NCBI GenBank assembly: GCA_017599285.1
Contig: JAGFXX010000001.1
Location: forward strand, 372,001-436,000
Source: Cereibacter azotoformans
GTDB taxonomy: Bacteria > Pseudomonadota > Alphaproteobacteria > Rhodobacterales > Rhodobacteraceae
DNA: 64,000 nt
Direction: 5' to 3'
The notes under the pieces are model-generated. The model saw only the letters and a program-made list of their open reading frames with translations, was not told the origin of the DNA and ran no database searches. A program made the position numbers and the translations under genes. Positions 30,448 to 38,238 of this stretch are shown here, one piece after another. Every line of letters starts with the position of its first letter. Position 1 is the stretch's first letter.

Positions 30448-31772
30448 TCCGCCGCCACCTTCTTTCGTGGCGCCATCATGTCGCGCATGACGCCCGAGAC
30501 GCCGTCGGTCCGGACATCGATGACCAGCCCCTCGGACGTCACAGTGACCCGTCGCACCAGCAACTGCACGATCCGGGTTTGCTCCGCAGGAAACAACTTG
30601 CCCCAGACGTCCTCGAACGTCTGCAGCGCGGAGATCACGTCGGCCTCGGCGAAGGCGTGGCCCTCGCGCGCCAAGTGGGCAATGACCTGCGCCGTGATCG
30701 AGGGGGCGCGCATCACCCGCCGCAACTCGGTCACCACGGCCGCTTCCACGAGGTCGGCAGGAAGGCGGCGCGGTATGCCCTCATCGCTGGGCTCGCGATT
30801 CTTGATGACGTCCATCGAGACGTAGTACCGGTATCGCCGCGCGCCCTTCTTCGTGCTGCTCGGGGTCATGGCCGCGCCCGTGGCCGTAAAGATAAGGCCC
30901 TTCAGCAACGCAGGCGCCTGCGCCCGGGTGTTGTTGGCGCGCTTGCGGGGGCTCTCCCGCAAGATGGCATGGACCTGATCCCACAGCTTCTGGTCGATGA
31001 TGGCCTGATGCTCGCCGGGATAGGCCTTGCCCTTGTGGACGGCGTCGCCGCGATAGACGCGGTTCATCAGCACTCTGTAGAGATATCCCTTGTCGACCAA
31101 CGTGCCCTGCTTGTTGCGGAGCCCTTTGCGGCGTAGTTCGCGGGCCAGCACGGTCGCTGATCCGACCTCGACGAACCTCTCGAAGATGCCCCGCACGGTG
31201 GCAGCCTCGTCTTCATTCACCACGAGCTTGCGGTCCTTTACATCGTACCCGAGCGGGACGTAGCCGCCCATCCACATGCCCTTCATGCGAGAGGCGCGGA
31301 CTTTGTCGCGGATGCGCTCGGCTGTGACCTCGCGCTCGAACTGAGCGAAGCTGAGCAGGATGTTCAGCGTCAGCCGCCCCATGGACGTGGTGGTGTTGAA
31401 GGACTGCGTGACCGAGACGAAGGTCACGCCGTTGCGGTCGAAGACCTCGACCAGCTTCGAGAAGTCCATCAGCGACCGTGACAGGCGGTCGATTTTGTAG
31501 ACGACCACCACATCTATCAGGCCGTCTTCGATGTCGGCCAGAAGCTGCTTGAGGCCGGGCCGTTCCAGCGTTCCGCCCGAGATGCCGCCGTCGTCATACT
31601 GATCGCGGACCAGCACCCAGCCCTCGGAGCGTTGGCTGGCGATGTAGGCCTCGCAGGCCTCTCTCTGAGCGTGCAGGCTGTTGAATTCCTGCTCCAGCCC
31701 TTCCTCGGAGGACTTGCGCGTGTAGATCGCGCAGCGTTGGCGGCGGACGGGATTTGCGCGTTGATCCATCAA
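30444..31772 (-). CDS. Large serine recombinase
   Basis: 442 residues. The N-terminal resolvase domain begins CAIYTRKSSEEG with the nucleophilic Ser at residue 21 or 22. It continues with DQYDDGGISGGTLERPGL, VVYKIDRLSRSLMDF and FEREVTAERIRDK. A recombinase domain (GYVPLGYDVKDRKLVV) and a C-terminal region follow. The usual zinc-ribbon segment is present in outline (GLIFTATGAAMTPSSTKKG) but its Cys residues are gone. It is expected to integrate and excise the island at a specific site. It overlaps DUF2924 upstream and the HTH gene downstream by 4 bp each. Confidence 0.92.
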   Translation of the reverse strand: MMDQRANPVRRQRCAIYTRKSSEEGLEQEFNSLHAQREACEAYIASQRSEGWVLVRDQYDDGGISGGTLERPGLKQLLADIEDGLIDVVVVYKIDRLSRSLMDFSKLVEVFDRNGVTFVSVTQSFNTTTSMGRLTLNILLSFAQFEREVTAERIRDKVRASRMKGMWMGGYVPLGYDVKDRKLVVNEDEAATVRGIFERFVEVGSATVLARELRRKGLRNKQGTLVDKGYLYRVLMNRVYRGDAVHKGKAYPGEHQAIIDQKLWDQVHAILRESPRKRANNTRAQAPALLKGLIFTATGAAMTPSSTKKGARRYRYYVSMDVIKNREPSDEGIPRRLPADLVEAAVVTELRRVMRAPSITAQVIAHLAREGHAFAEADVISALQTFEDVWGKLFPAEQTRIVQLLVRRVTVTSEGLVIDVRTDGVSGVMRDMMAPRKKVAAE

Positions 31773-32224
31773 TCATTCCCCCGCTTTCGTTCGCGCAACC
31801 CGAAGAAGCGGTAGCCATTCCAACGCGTTCCGGTGATCGCCCGCGCAATCGCAGACAAGGATTTGTAGGGTCGCCCCTGCCACTCGAACCCGTCCCGCAA
31901 GACCGTGATCGTGTGCTCGACTCCGTTCCATTCGCGGATCAGCCTCGTGCCGACCACGGGATTTCGAAGATCGGCGATCTGGCTCTTGCGCGTCAGGGTG
32001 CCGCCGACCTCGTCGGCCAGCAGGTCCAGCATGCGCCGGGTTTCGCGATCAGGACCGCCATACGTCAGCTCCTGGATGCGGTAGGCCAACCGGCTCTCGA
32101 GGAACGTCCGGCTGTTGTTCGGCGCCGTCGTGGCAAAAATCGTCTGCCACTCCGACTTCAACTGGGGGACGGACATGGACTTCAGCGCGGCCAGGCGCGC
32201 GGGGATGGGATCAGGCTTCGTCAT
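31769..32224 (-). CDS. DUF2924 domain protein
   Basis: 151 residues from the ATG at 32224. The DUF2924 pattern is visible: LESRLAYRIQELTYGG, GTRLIREWNG and the C-terminal YKSLSAIARAITGTRWNGYRFFGL. DUF2924 proteins almost always accompany serine recombinases in alphaproteobacterial islands (my knowledge); their function is unknown. Its start overlaps the stop of the 67-aa ORF and its stop overlaps the recombinase start, forming a four-gene coupled cassette. Confidence 0.88.
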   Translation of the reverse strand: MTKPDPIPARLAALKSMSVPQLKSEWQTIFATTAPNNSRTFLESRLAYRIQELTYGGPDRETRRMLDLLADEVGGTLTRKSQIADLRNPVVGTRLIREWNGVEHTITVLRDGFEWQGRPYKSLSAIARAITGTRWNGYRFFGLRERKRGND

Positions 32225-32424
32225 GCGTTTCTCCGGTGAGTTGGAGTTGCATGACGGCATTGGTCGTCGGGATAGTGTAGGCAACGTTCTCCAGTATTGT
32301 CCGATACTTCACGCCTATCCTGCCCGAGCAGCCGAACCAGCCCGAGCGCCAGCAGGCCACACAGTTCGGCGCGGCGTTCGGCGGCGGTCATCTGGTCGGG
32401 AGGTAGCGGATTGGGGCGGTTCAT
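32221..32424 (-). CDS. Small conserved-looking ORF, first gene of the recombinase cassette
   Basis: 67 residues. The N-terminal half, MNRPNPLPPDQMTAAERRAEL, is followed by a helix CGLLALGLVRLLGQ; the rest is polar. The ATGA overlap with DUF2924 (32221-32224) supports real translation. Function unknown. The 190 bp between it and the divergent 749-aa gene probably holds promoters for both directions. Confidence 0.62.
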   Translation of the reverse strand: MNRPNPLPPDQMTAAERRAELCGLLALGLVRLLGQDRREVSDNTGERCLHYPDDQCRHATPTHRRNA

Positions 32425-32614
32425 GTCTCGGTGGCCGTGTTTGATGGTGTGCTACTGATCAAAAGCCACCCAGCCGTCCGAGGTGGGACATCTCAGCGGA
32501 ACGGGATGCGGAAATGCGAACAGGGAGAGAACATCAGGGCTTGCCGATCACGGATTTGTCCATGATTATCGTAGGTTGAATCAATCGAGAGCAGTAGTTC
32601 ATTGAGGTGAGTTC

Positions 32615-34864
32615 ATGGCGCGCAAAGCATCCCCGATCGGTCCGCATGTTCTGGCGCTGATCGAGGATGCGCGCGTCGACCTCGCCCGAGCTGCCCTTGC
32701 CGTGCGCGAGGGAGACAATGAGCCGGAATTCAAGCTGCCCGAGGACGTTCCCGACCTCGCCGACGAAGAAGCGGTCGAGGCGTTTCGGCAAGCACTTGTC
32801 GAGACGCTGTCGGATTTCGACCGCGATGACCTGCGACCTGCGGAGCAGCGATCACGAAGGATCCGGGCCCTCGCCGAGAAAAAGGGCGTCACCTCACTCA
32901 CCACCATTGTCGAGCAACAACTCGATGAGACACGGTCGCAGGAGTTTCACCGGCAGCCAGATGAGCTCTGCAGAAGCATCTGGGCATATCTCCATGAACG
33001 CGAAACCTTCGAGGATGCGGAGAGCTTTCACTTCGCCCGACAGTTCCGCGACCACGGCAAGCTCTACGACGCCTTCGAGGTCGAACTGGAGAACCAGGTA
33101 GCCCTCGACGCGGCGGCCATCGACGAAAAGTCGCTGGCGTCCAAGATCAAGGGCGTGCTCGAGCTGAAGCCCGAGATATCCTGCACAGTTAAGGCGCTCG
33201 ATCTGCCTGCCACCGATACGCACCCTGCGTCCATCATGCTGATCGTCCGGCACGGTGGTCCGCTTTCGAGTGTCTACGATCACCGGCAAGACGGAAGGCG
33301 GGGAACCATCTACTACCGACCGCCAAACGAGGCGACGCTGATCTACACGCCCTCGATGCGGCAGATCGAGGTCTGCGCGGACAGCCCCGTGGTGCGCCAG
33401 ACGGTCAGCGACTCCTTCGCCGAAGTTGCGCTAGGTCACGACATCTCCCAGAAACCTCTGACCTGGAAGCGCTATAATCTTTCGCGCTTCCGCTCTTCGC
33501 TTCTCCTGCAGCCCCCTGAGATCGAAGGGTACGCGTTCGAGTTCGCGCGCGTCATCGAAGCCGAGATCCGGCTGGGAACCTGGCGCCGCAAGCTTCAGCT
33601 CAAGGTGACGGTCGACGATGATATCCAGGAGGTTGCCGACCGATATCTCGGGGCGCGGAACATCTTTCGGCGCGCCGAAGCGTTCAGCCGGATCACCATC
33701 GCGGTCGCCTACAACCTGATCGGCGATGAGAAGCAGCGGACGCTCAATATCACGATTGCGGGCACGAAGAGCTGCAACCTGCAGAGCAAGCCCGATCCGG
33801 AGGAACGCAGCCTCGGCTTCGCGCTGCTCAAGGAATGGGGAATCCTGAGCGCGTTCAGGCAAATCGCGCATGATGACCTTCGCGCGATCTTTCCCCAGCT
33901 TGTTCAACTCCACGATCGCATCGAGGACGAGGTCAGCGGAAGTTATCTGCTGGAACTCGGGCTTGACCCGAAGCGTCTCATCGAAGGCGGCCTGCTTGAG
34001 CGCCGCGACCGTCAGGACGTGGTTCTCATAGAGGACGACGACGTCGACGGGGAAGGCGCCGTCAAGCCGTCGGCGACCGAAGGCATGATCCAGGCTGTCG
34101 GTCCTTTCGGCGAAGATGTCGGTAAGCGCCCCGCATCGGATGTCGAGATGTTCGCGATCAACGCTCAGTGGCTTCACGAGACGCTCATGCGCCTGATGAA
34201 GCCGCTGCTGAGCAAGCGGGCGGCCGAGATCCTGGACCCGGACCTGACCCTCGTCGGCGCCATCCAGATCGATGAGGCAGATGTGCCCGTCTATTTCGCC
34301 CGGCGGCTCAATGATCCCAAAGCGGCGCAGAGACTGGATCTGATGTTGCGCGCGCGGGGCACCGCTGGGGTGGGCATCGTCTTCGCCGCGAGTGAGGAGA
34401 TGCCGTCACATCTTGGGCCTAACGTCGTCATGCCGCTGCTGTCCCATCTCGCATCGGCGGACGAGGAAATGCTATTCGCGCGCGACGGAATAGAACTCGC
34501 GTACCGAGACGGTCTTTCACTCGCACGCGGGGGCGTGTCGCCGCGGGTGGTTCGGACAGGCAAGCAGTCCGGCACGCTGTTCATTCCTGGCAGGGAGCCG
34601 CTTCACCTCGCTGGGAACGATCAGTTGACGATCTTCGAGCGCCTGGTGGTCGCAGCCGGGAAAGGCAGTCCCGACGTTCAGGTCAAGGCGCTGATGGAAG
34701 GCTTCGAGTCCAGAAGCCCCCAGCAGGCGTTCCGGAAGGAGACCTGGGACAGCATCCGGGACGTCTATATCGGCAAGGGTGCGAAGAACGGATATTGGCG
34801 ACTGCTACTCACTGCGCAGCCGACCGAAGCCGTGGCCGAGCCAGCCGAGGAAGCGACCGTCTAA
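32615..34864 (+). CDS. Unrecognised 749-aa protein
   Basis: GAGGTGAG lies just before the ATG, and codon use is normal for the island. No signal peptide, membrane helix, Walker motif or obvious catalytic signature is visible. Residues 1-140 are acidic and helical (EDVPDLADEEAVEAFRQAL). A central region alternates strands (IMLIVRHGGPLSSVYDHRQ, RGTIYYRPPNEATLIY). An acidic stretch LIEDDDVDGEGAV lies near residue 475, and the C-terminal third has a helical domain with IFERLVVAAGKGSPDVQVK. It is divergent from the recombinase cassette and followed by the Com-like gene. I could not assign a family; a regulatory, nuclease-associated or defence role are all guesses. Confidence 0.8.
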   Translation: MARKASPIGPHVLALIEDARVDLARAALAVREGDNEPEFKLPEDVPDLADEEAVEAFRQALVETLSDFDRDDLRPAEQRSRRIRALAEKKGVTSLTTIVEQQLDETRSQEFHRQPDELCRSIWAYLHERETFEDAESFHFARQFRDHGKLYDAFEVELENQVALDAAAIDEKSLASKIKGVLELKPEISCTVKALDLPATDTHPASIMLIVRHGGPLSSVYDHRQDGRRGTIYYRPPNEATLIYTPSMRQIEVCADSPVVRQTVSDSFAEVALGHDISQKPLTWKRYNLSRFRSSLLLQPPEIEGYAFEFARVIEAEIRLGTWRRKLQLKVTVDDDIQEVADRYLGARNIFRRAEAFSRITIAVAYNLIGDEKQRTLNITIAGTKSCNLQSKPDPEERSLGFALLKEWGILSAFRQIAHDDLRAIFPQLVQLHDRIEDEVSGSYLLELGLDPKRLIEGGLLERRDRQDVVLIEDDDVDGEGAVKPSATEGMIQAVGPFGEDVGKRPASDVEMFAINAQWLHETLMRLMKPLLSKRAAEILDPDLTLVGAIQIDEADVPVYFARRLNDPKAAQRLDLMLRARGTAGVGIVFAASEEMPSHLGPNVVMPLLSHLASADEEMLFARDGIELAYRDGLSLARGGVSPRVVRTGKQSGTLFIPGREPLHLAGNDQLTIFERLVVAAGKGSPDVQVKALMEGFESRSPQQAFRKETWDSIRDVYIGKGAKNGYWRLLLTAQPTEAVAEPAEEATV

Positions 34865-34899
34865 CAGCGGTCTAACATGCGGCGGGAGACGGTCTAACA
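34859..34899 (+). repeat. Three copies of GTCTAACA at the end of the 749-aa gene
   Basis: GTCTAACA occurs at 34859-34866, 34870-34877 and 34892-34899. The first copy includes the TAA stop codon of the 749-aa gene. Copies two and three are preceded by CGG or ACG and sit 44-72 bp before the Com-like gene start. Spacings of 11 and 22 bp place them on one DNA face, as for a protein-binding array. Confidence 0.5.
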
Positions 34900-34942
34900 A
34901 ACCGCTGATTACTGGAAGGGCTCCACATAGAGGAGCACTTCC

Positions 34943-35188
34943 ATGCCGACTCCCTTCCCCCCGCGCCAGGCAGCCCCGACGAGCTGGTCCGGCGCCGCGA
35001 TGACCAAGCCCACCACCAACAACTCGGAATGGCGCTGCACGCGCTGTGACAAGCTGCTCGGCGTCTGCCGGGACGGCCGCATGCACCTGCGCTTCGCGCG
35101 GGGGCACGAGTATCTCGTGGGCTTCCCGGTGCAGGCCACCTGCCGCGGCTGCGGCACGTTGAACAACGCGACCGCACCCGCGCGCTGA
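34943..35188 (+). CDS. Com-like zinc-finger regulator (Mu Com family)
   Basis: 81 residues. Four Cys in two pairs, WRCTRCDKLLG and ATCRGCGTLN, match the rubredoxin-like knuckles of phage Mu Com, including the KLLG and GTLN phrases after the Cys pairs. In Mu, Com binds the mom mRNA and opens its translation start. GAGGAGC lies about 7 bases upstream of the ATG. The next gene, sigma-like, has a strong hairpin over its start region. Com-type annotation is family-level; the target here is inferred. Confidence 0.78.
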   Translation: MPTPFPPRQAAPTSWSGAAMTKPTTNNSEWRCTRCDKLLGVCRDGRMHLRFARGHEYLVGFPVQATCRGCGTLNNATAPAR

Positions 35189-35258
35189 CGCGCGCATTCA
35201 CCCAACCCCCTGAAATCGCAGAGACGCGCGACGTCCTGACCTGGCCACGAGAAGGCGC

Positions 35259-35290
35259 CGGACGCCTGGCCGCAAGGCAGGCGTCCGATG
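35259..35290 (+). promoter_or_regulatory. Hairpin covering the translation start of the sigma-like gene
   Basis: CGGACGCCTG at 35259-35268 pairs perfectly with CAGGCGTCCG at 35278-35287, whose last base touches the ATG at 35288. The nine loop bases include GCAA closed by CC/GG. The only Shine-Dalgarno-like sequence (AAGGCAGG, 35274-35281) lies in the loop and 3' arm, so the closed form should block initiation. Confidence 0.6.
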
Positions 35291-36010
35291 TCCTTCGCGT
35301 GGCACGAGATCCGTGATCACCTCATGCATTCATCCACCAACCTTCACTTCCAGCGCAGTTTCGACGCCGTCAGGCGCGCGCAGGCCGCCCTCGCGCCGTT
35401 CCGCGATCCGGCGGCCCTGCTGGACGGTCTGCACCGCACGCCCGGCGATCAGGGCCAGAAGAACGTGATCCTCTCCGCGCTCGTCAGGGCGGCGCAGAGC
35501 GACGGGCCCGCGTCCGACTGTGCCCTGACGCTGCTGTTGCTGGCACTCTGGCCCGGCCTCGACGCCATCCGCCGCCGGTCGATCTGGCGCAGGATCGGCA
35601 CCGCCGACGAGATCGCGTCCGACGTACTGGCGCGCACCACCGAGGCAGTCCGCAGCCTTGACCTCGTGCGCGTCAACTGGATCGCGGCCACGGTGCTGCG
35701 CAACGTCGAGCGCGACATGATCCGCGTGCGCCGGCGCGACACGGCGCGCGAACATCTCGCCAGTGGCGCCGACCCCGACGAGGTGGCGGACAGCGGCGAC
35801 AGCGGGATCGGCGCGGCCGGATACGCGCGGCTCAACGGCGCCGTGCGGAAGCTGCTCGGCGACGACGCCCTGCTGGTGATCCGCGTGGCGATCGATGGCT
35901 TCTCCCAGGCCGAGGTCGCCGTCGCACTGGGCCTGTCCGAGGCCGCCGCCCGCAAGCGCTACCAGCGCGCCATGCGCCGGCTGCACGACGCCCTCGAGGA
36001 AATCCCCTGA
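35288..36010 (+). CDS. Sigma-70-like factor, phage/island type
   Basis: 240 residues. A middle region (ADEIASDVLARTTEAVRSLDL ... WIAATVLRNVERDMIRVRRRD) resembles sigma region 2, which binds core polymerase and the -10 element. The C-terminal region 4-like helix-turn-helix reads GFSQAEVAVALGLSEAAARKRYQRAMRRL. The first 75 residues are not recognisable as a sigma domain. It may direct transcription of the downstream DNA-metabolism genes, which is inferred from position. A start hairpin and the Com-like gene precede it. The ATG at 35288 touches the hairpin; an internal ATG at 35324 is a weaker alternative. Confidence 0.72.
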   Translation: MSFAWHEIRDHLMHSSTNLHFQRSFDAVRRAQAALAPFRDPAALLDGLHRTPGDQGQKNVILSALVRAAQSDGPASDCALTLLLLALWPGLDAIRRRSIWRRIGTADEIASDVLARTTEAVRSLDLVRVNWIAATVLRNVERDMIRVRRRDTAREHLASGADPDEVADSGDSGIGAAGYARLNGAVRKLLGDDALLVIRVAIDGFSQAEVAVALGLSEAAARKRYQRAMRRLHDALEEIP

Positions 36011-36011
36011 A

Positions 36012-36094
36012 CCGATGTCCCGATCCGGTCCCGCCGGTGGCTTTTCCCATTCGAGCGCCTCGAGCGCCTTCCCTCCAACCGAAAGCAGACACGC
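36012..36094 (+). repeat. Leader repeat copy 1 (upstream of the 64-aa ORF)
   Basis: Homologous to 37516-37600. The shared blocks are CCGATGTCCCGATCCGGT, GGCTTTTCC and CTCCAAC(C/T)GAAA near the 3' end. It contains a 27-aa ORF (36015-36098) beginning MSRSGPAGGFS whose TGA overlaps the next ATG (ATGA). The copy has a weaker CCGG/CCGG dyad. Confidence 0.7.
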
Positions 36095-36289
36095 ATGAAC
36101 CGCACTGCCGATCTGTCGCTCGAGGATTTCAGGCGTCTTCCGGGGCTCTATCGCCGCTGGGAGCTGACCGAGGTCTGCGAGCCCAACCGAAACTATCAGC
36201 TCGAGGACGCCGGCGCCCATGCCGACGGGACGCCGCTGCTGGCGATCTACGTCGCCGAACCCGCGCCAGACGTCCGCGAGGCGGCGTGA
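36095..36289 (+). CDS. Small ORF of the island DNA-metabolism operon (64 aa)
   Basis: 64 residues, acidic, with no membrane segment: MNRTADLSLEDFRRLPGLYRR at the start and LLAIYVAEPAPDVREAA at the end. It is preceded by AAAGCAGA and by the leader repeat. The stop overlaps a downstream ATG at 36289. I do not recognise the family. Confidence 0.6.
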   Translation: MNRTADLSLEDFRRLPGLYRRWELTEVCEPNRNYQLEDAGAHADGTPLLAIYVAEPAPDVREAA

Positions 36290-36327
36290 TGCGCCTCATC
36301 GATCACCTCATCTCACGGAGAACCGCC

Positions 36328-36624
36328 ATGCCGGACCAGCCGGACGACATCACCCGTCTTCGCAAGGCGAGCTACGCGCTCGAAGACCTCCCCGAAACCA
36401 TTTCCCTGCCGCAGCGCCCCGGTGACGAGCCGCGCGCCCCGCTGCCGGTCGTCGAGGCGACCGTCGACGAGATCGCCTTCGCCATCGTGGAAGCGGAGCG
36501 CGAGAGCACGGTCGCCTACCGCCGCGCCGATGCGCTGAAGCGGCTCTACAAGCTCGCCCGCGAGGCGGGGTGCATCGGCGCCGACCTCGCCGCCACGGCG
36601 GTGATGAAGAAGGAGGGCCAGTGA
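36328..36624 (+). CDS. Small helical protein before the RecA-like ATPase (98 aa)
   Basis: 98 residues from the ATG at 36328, which has CACGGAGAA just upstream; the frame is open 13 codons earlier to the ATG at 36289. Two charged helices dominate (ITRLRKASYALEDLPET; VDEIAFAIVEAERESTVAYR), ending ADLAATAVMKKEGQ. The TGA overlaps the ATG of the ATPase gene (TGATG), so it belongs to the operon. Function unknown. Confidence 0.65.
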   Translation: MPDQPDDITRLRKASYALEDLPETISLPQRPGDEPRAPLPVVEATVDEIAFAIVEAERESTVAYRRADALKRLYKLAREAGCIGADLAATAVMKKEGQ

Positions 36625-37499
36625 TGGCCCTTCCCATCATCGGCGCCGACGAACGGCTCGCGCAGCGCAAGGGCATCAAGGGCGTCATCTTCGGGCGGTC
36701 CGGCATCGGCAAAACCAGCCTGCTCTGGACGCTGAACGCCTCGACCACGCTCTTCCTCGATCTCGAGGCGGGCGATCTGGCGGTCGAGGGACTGGAGATC
36801 GACACGCTCCGGCCGCGCACCTGGAAGGAATGCCGCGACTTCGCGGTGTTCATCGGCGGCCCGAACCCGGCGCTGCGCGAGGACCAGCCCTACAGCCAGG
36901 CGCATTTCGACGAGGTCTGCGGGCGCTACGGCGATCCGGCGGTGATCGGGAAATACGAGACCGTCTTCATCGACTCGATCACCGTGGCCGGGCGGCTCTG
37001 CTTTCAGTGGTGCCGTGGGCAGCCCGAGGCGTTCTCCGAGAAGACCGGAAAGCCCGACATCCGCGGCGCCTACGGGCTGCATGGCCGCGAGATGATCGGT
37101 TGGCTGACCCATCTGCAGCACACGCGCGGCAAGCATGTCTGGTTCGTCGGTATCCTCGACGAGCGGCTCGACGACTTCAATCGCAAGGTCTTCCAGCCGC
37201 AGATCGACGGCTCGAAGACCGGGCTCGAGCTGCCCGGGATCGTCGATCAGGTCATCACCATGGCCGACATCGCCGATGCCAACGGCCAGCCGCAGCGCGC
37301 CTTCGTCTGCCAGACGCTGAACCCCTGGGGCTATCCGGCGAAGGACCGGTCCGGCCGCCTCGACAGGGTCGAGCCGCCGCATCTCGGCCGGCTGATGGAG
37401 AAGATCCAGCGCCCCGCGGCGCCTGCCTCCGAACGCCTGACCTGGCCGCCGGTGACCCCGGCCGATCCCGCGCCCGCTGAGGAGCCCGGCCATGGCTGA
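36624..37499 (+). CDS. Phage-type RecA-like ATPase (AAA_24-like)
   Basis: 291 residues. Walker A is FGRSGIGKTSLLW near residue 23. A Walker B-like strand YETVFIDSITVAGRL follows, and MIGWLTHLQHTRGKHVWFVGIL is the following core strand region. AAA_24 proteins in phages are ssDNA-related recombination ATPases. The partners downstream are a putative ssDNA-binding protein and a DEAH helicase. The C-terminal 35 residues are Pro-rich. Coupled to the upstream ORF by a TGATG overlap. Confidence 0.82.
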   Translation: MALPIIGADERLAQRKGIKGVIFGRSGIGKTSLLWTLNASTTLFLDLEAGDLAVEGLEIDTLRPRTWKECRDFAVFIGGPNPALREDQPYSQAHFDEVCGRYGDPAVIGKYETVFIDSITVAGRLCFQWCRGQPEAFSEKTGKPDIRGAYGLHGREMIGWLTHLQHTRGKHVWFVGILDERLDDFNRKVFQPQIDGSKTGLELPGIVDQVITMADIADANGQPQRAFVCQTLNPWGYPAKDRSGRLDRVEPPHLGRLMEKIQRPAAPASERLTWPPVTPADPAPAEEPGHG

Positions 37500-37515
37500 G
37501 CGCCTCTCCCTGACC

Positions 37516-37600
37516 CCGATGTCCCGATCCGGTCGCCGGATTGGCTTTTCCATGTCGACGCCGCTGCGCGTCCCATCCTCCAACTGAAAGGAGCCGCGCA
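37516..37600 (+). repeat. Leader repeat copy 2 (upstream of the putative ssDNA-binding protein)
   Basis: Second copy of the leader at 36012-36094. It holds a perfect dyad ATCCGG-TCG-CCGGAT (37527-37541) followed by TGGCTTTTCC. A 22-aa ORF (37519-37587) begins MSRSGRRIGFS, like that of copy 1. CAACTGAAAGGAG provides the ribosome site of the next gene. Confidence 0.7.
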
Positions 37601-38224
37601 ATGTCCGGACCCTGGAACGACTTCAACTCCGCCCAATCCAACACCAACGTCATCCCGAAGGGCACGCTCGCGAAGGTGCGCCTGACCCTGCGGCCGGGCG
37701 GTTTCGACGACCCCTCGCAGGGCTGGACCGGCGGCTGGGCCCGCCGCGCCACCACCGGCGCCGTCTATCTTGACGCCGAATACACTGTCGTCGAAGGGCC
37801 CTATGCCCGCCGCAAGATCTGGTCGCTGATCGGCCTCTACAGCCCGAAGGGCCCGGACTGGGCAAACATGGGGCGCGGCCTGATCCGCGGCATCCTCAAC
37901 TCGGCGCGCGGCGTGTCCGACAAGGACAACTCGCCCGAGGCGCAGGCGCGCCGCCGCATCAACGGGTTCGGCGATCTCGACGGAGTCGAATTCGTCGCCC
38001 GCATCGACATCGGCACCGACACCAACGGCGAGGACAAGAACGAGATCCGCGCCGCCGTCACCCCCGACCATCGCGACTACGCCGCGTTGATGGGCACGGT
38101 CGCGCCGCAGTTCGCCGCCGCCCCGGCGCAGGGCCACGCCCAGCAGCAGCCCGCCACGGCCACCCAGCCCAGCCAGCCCGCGTCCGCCCCCGGCGCCGCC
38201 GGTCGGCCGAGCTGGGCGCAGTAA
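37601..38224 (+). CDS. Putative ssDNA-binding/recombination accessory protein
   Basis: 207 residues. The start MSGPWNDFNSAQSNTNVIPKG leads into a domain with beta strands (AKVRLTLRPGGF, GAVYLDAEYTVVEGPYARRKI) and LIRGILNSARGVS. The last 40 residues are Gln/Ala/Pro-rich and disordered, as in SSB-type tails. It lies between a RecA-like ATPase and a helicase, the place where phages encode DUF669/SSB-like proteins. Family assignment is by position and shape, not a recognised signature. AAAGGAG precedes the ATG. Confidence 0.6.
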   Translation: MSGPWNDFNSAQSNTNVIPKGTLAKVRLTLRPGGFDDPSQGWTGGWARRATTGAVYLDAEYTVVEGPYARRKIWSLIGLYSPKGPDWANMGRGLIRGILNSARGVSDKDNSPEAQARRRINGFGDLDGVEFVARIDIGTDTNGEDKNEIRAAVTPDHRDYAALMGTVAPQFAAAPAQGHAQQQPATATQPSQPASAPGAAGRPSWAQ

Positions 38225-38238
38225 GGGGGAGACCGGCC

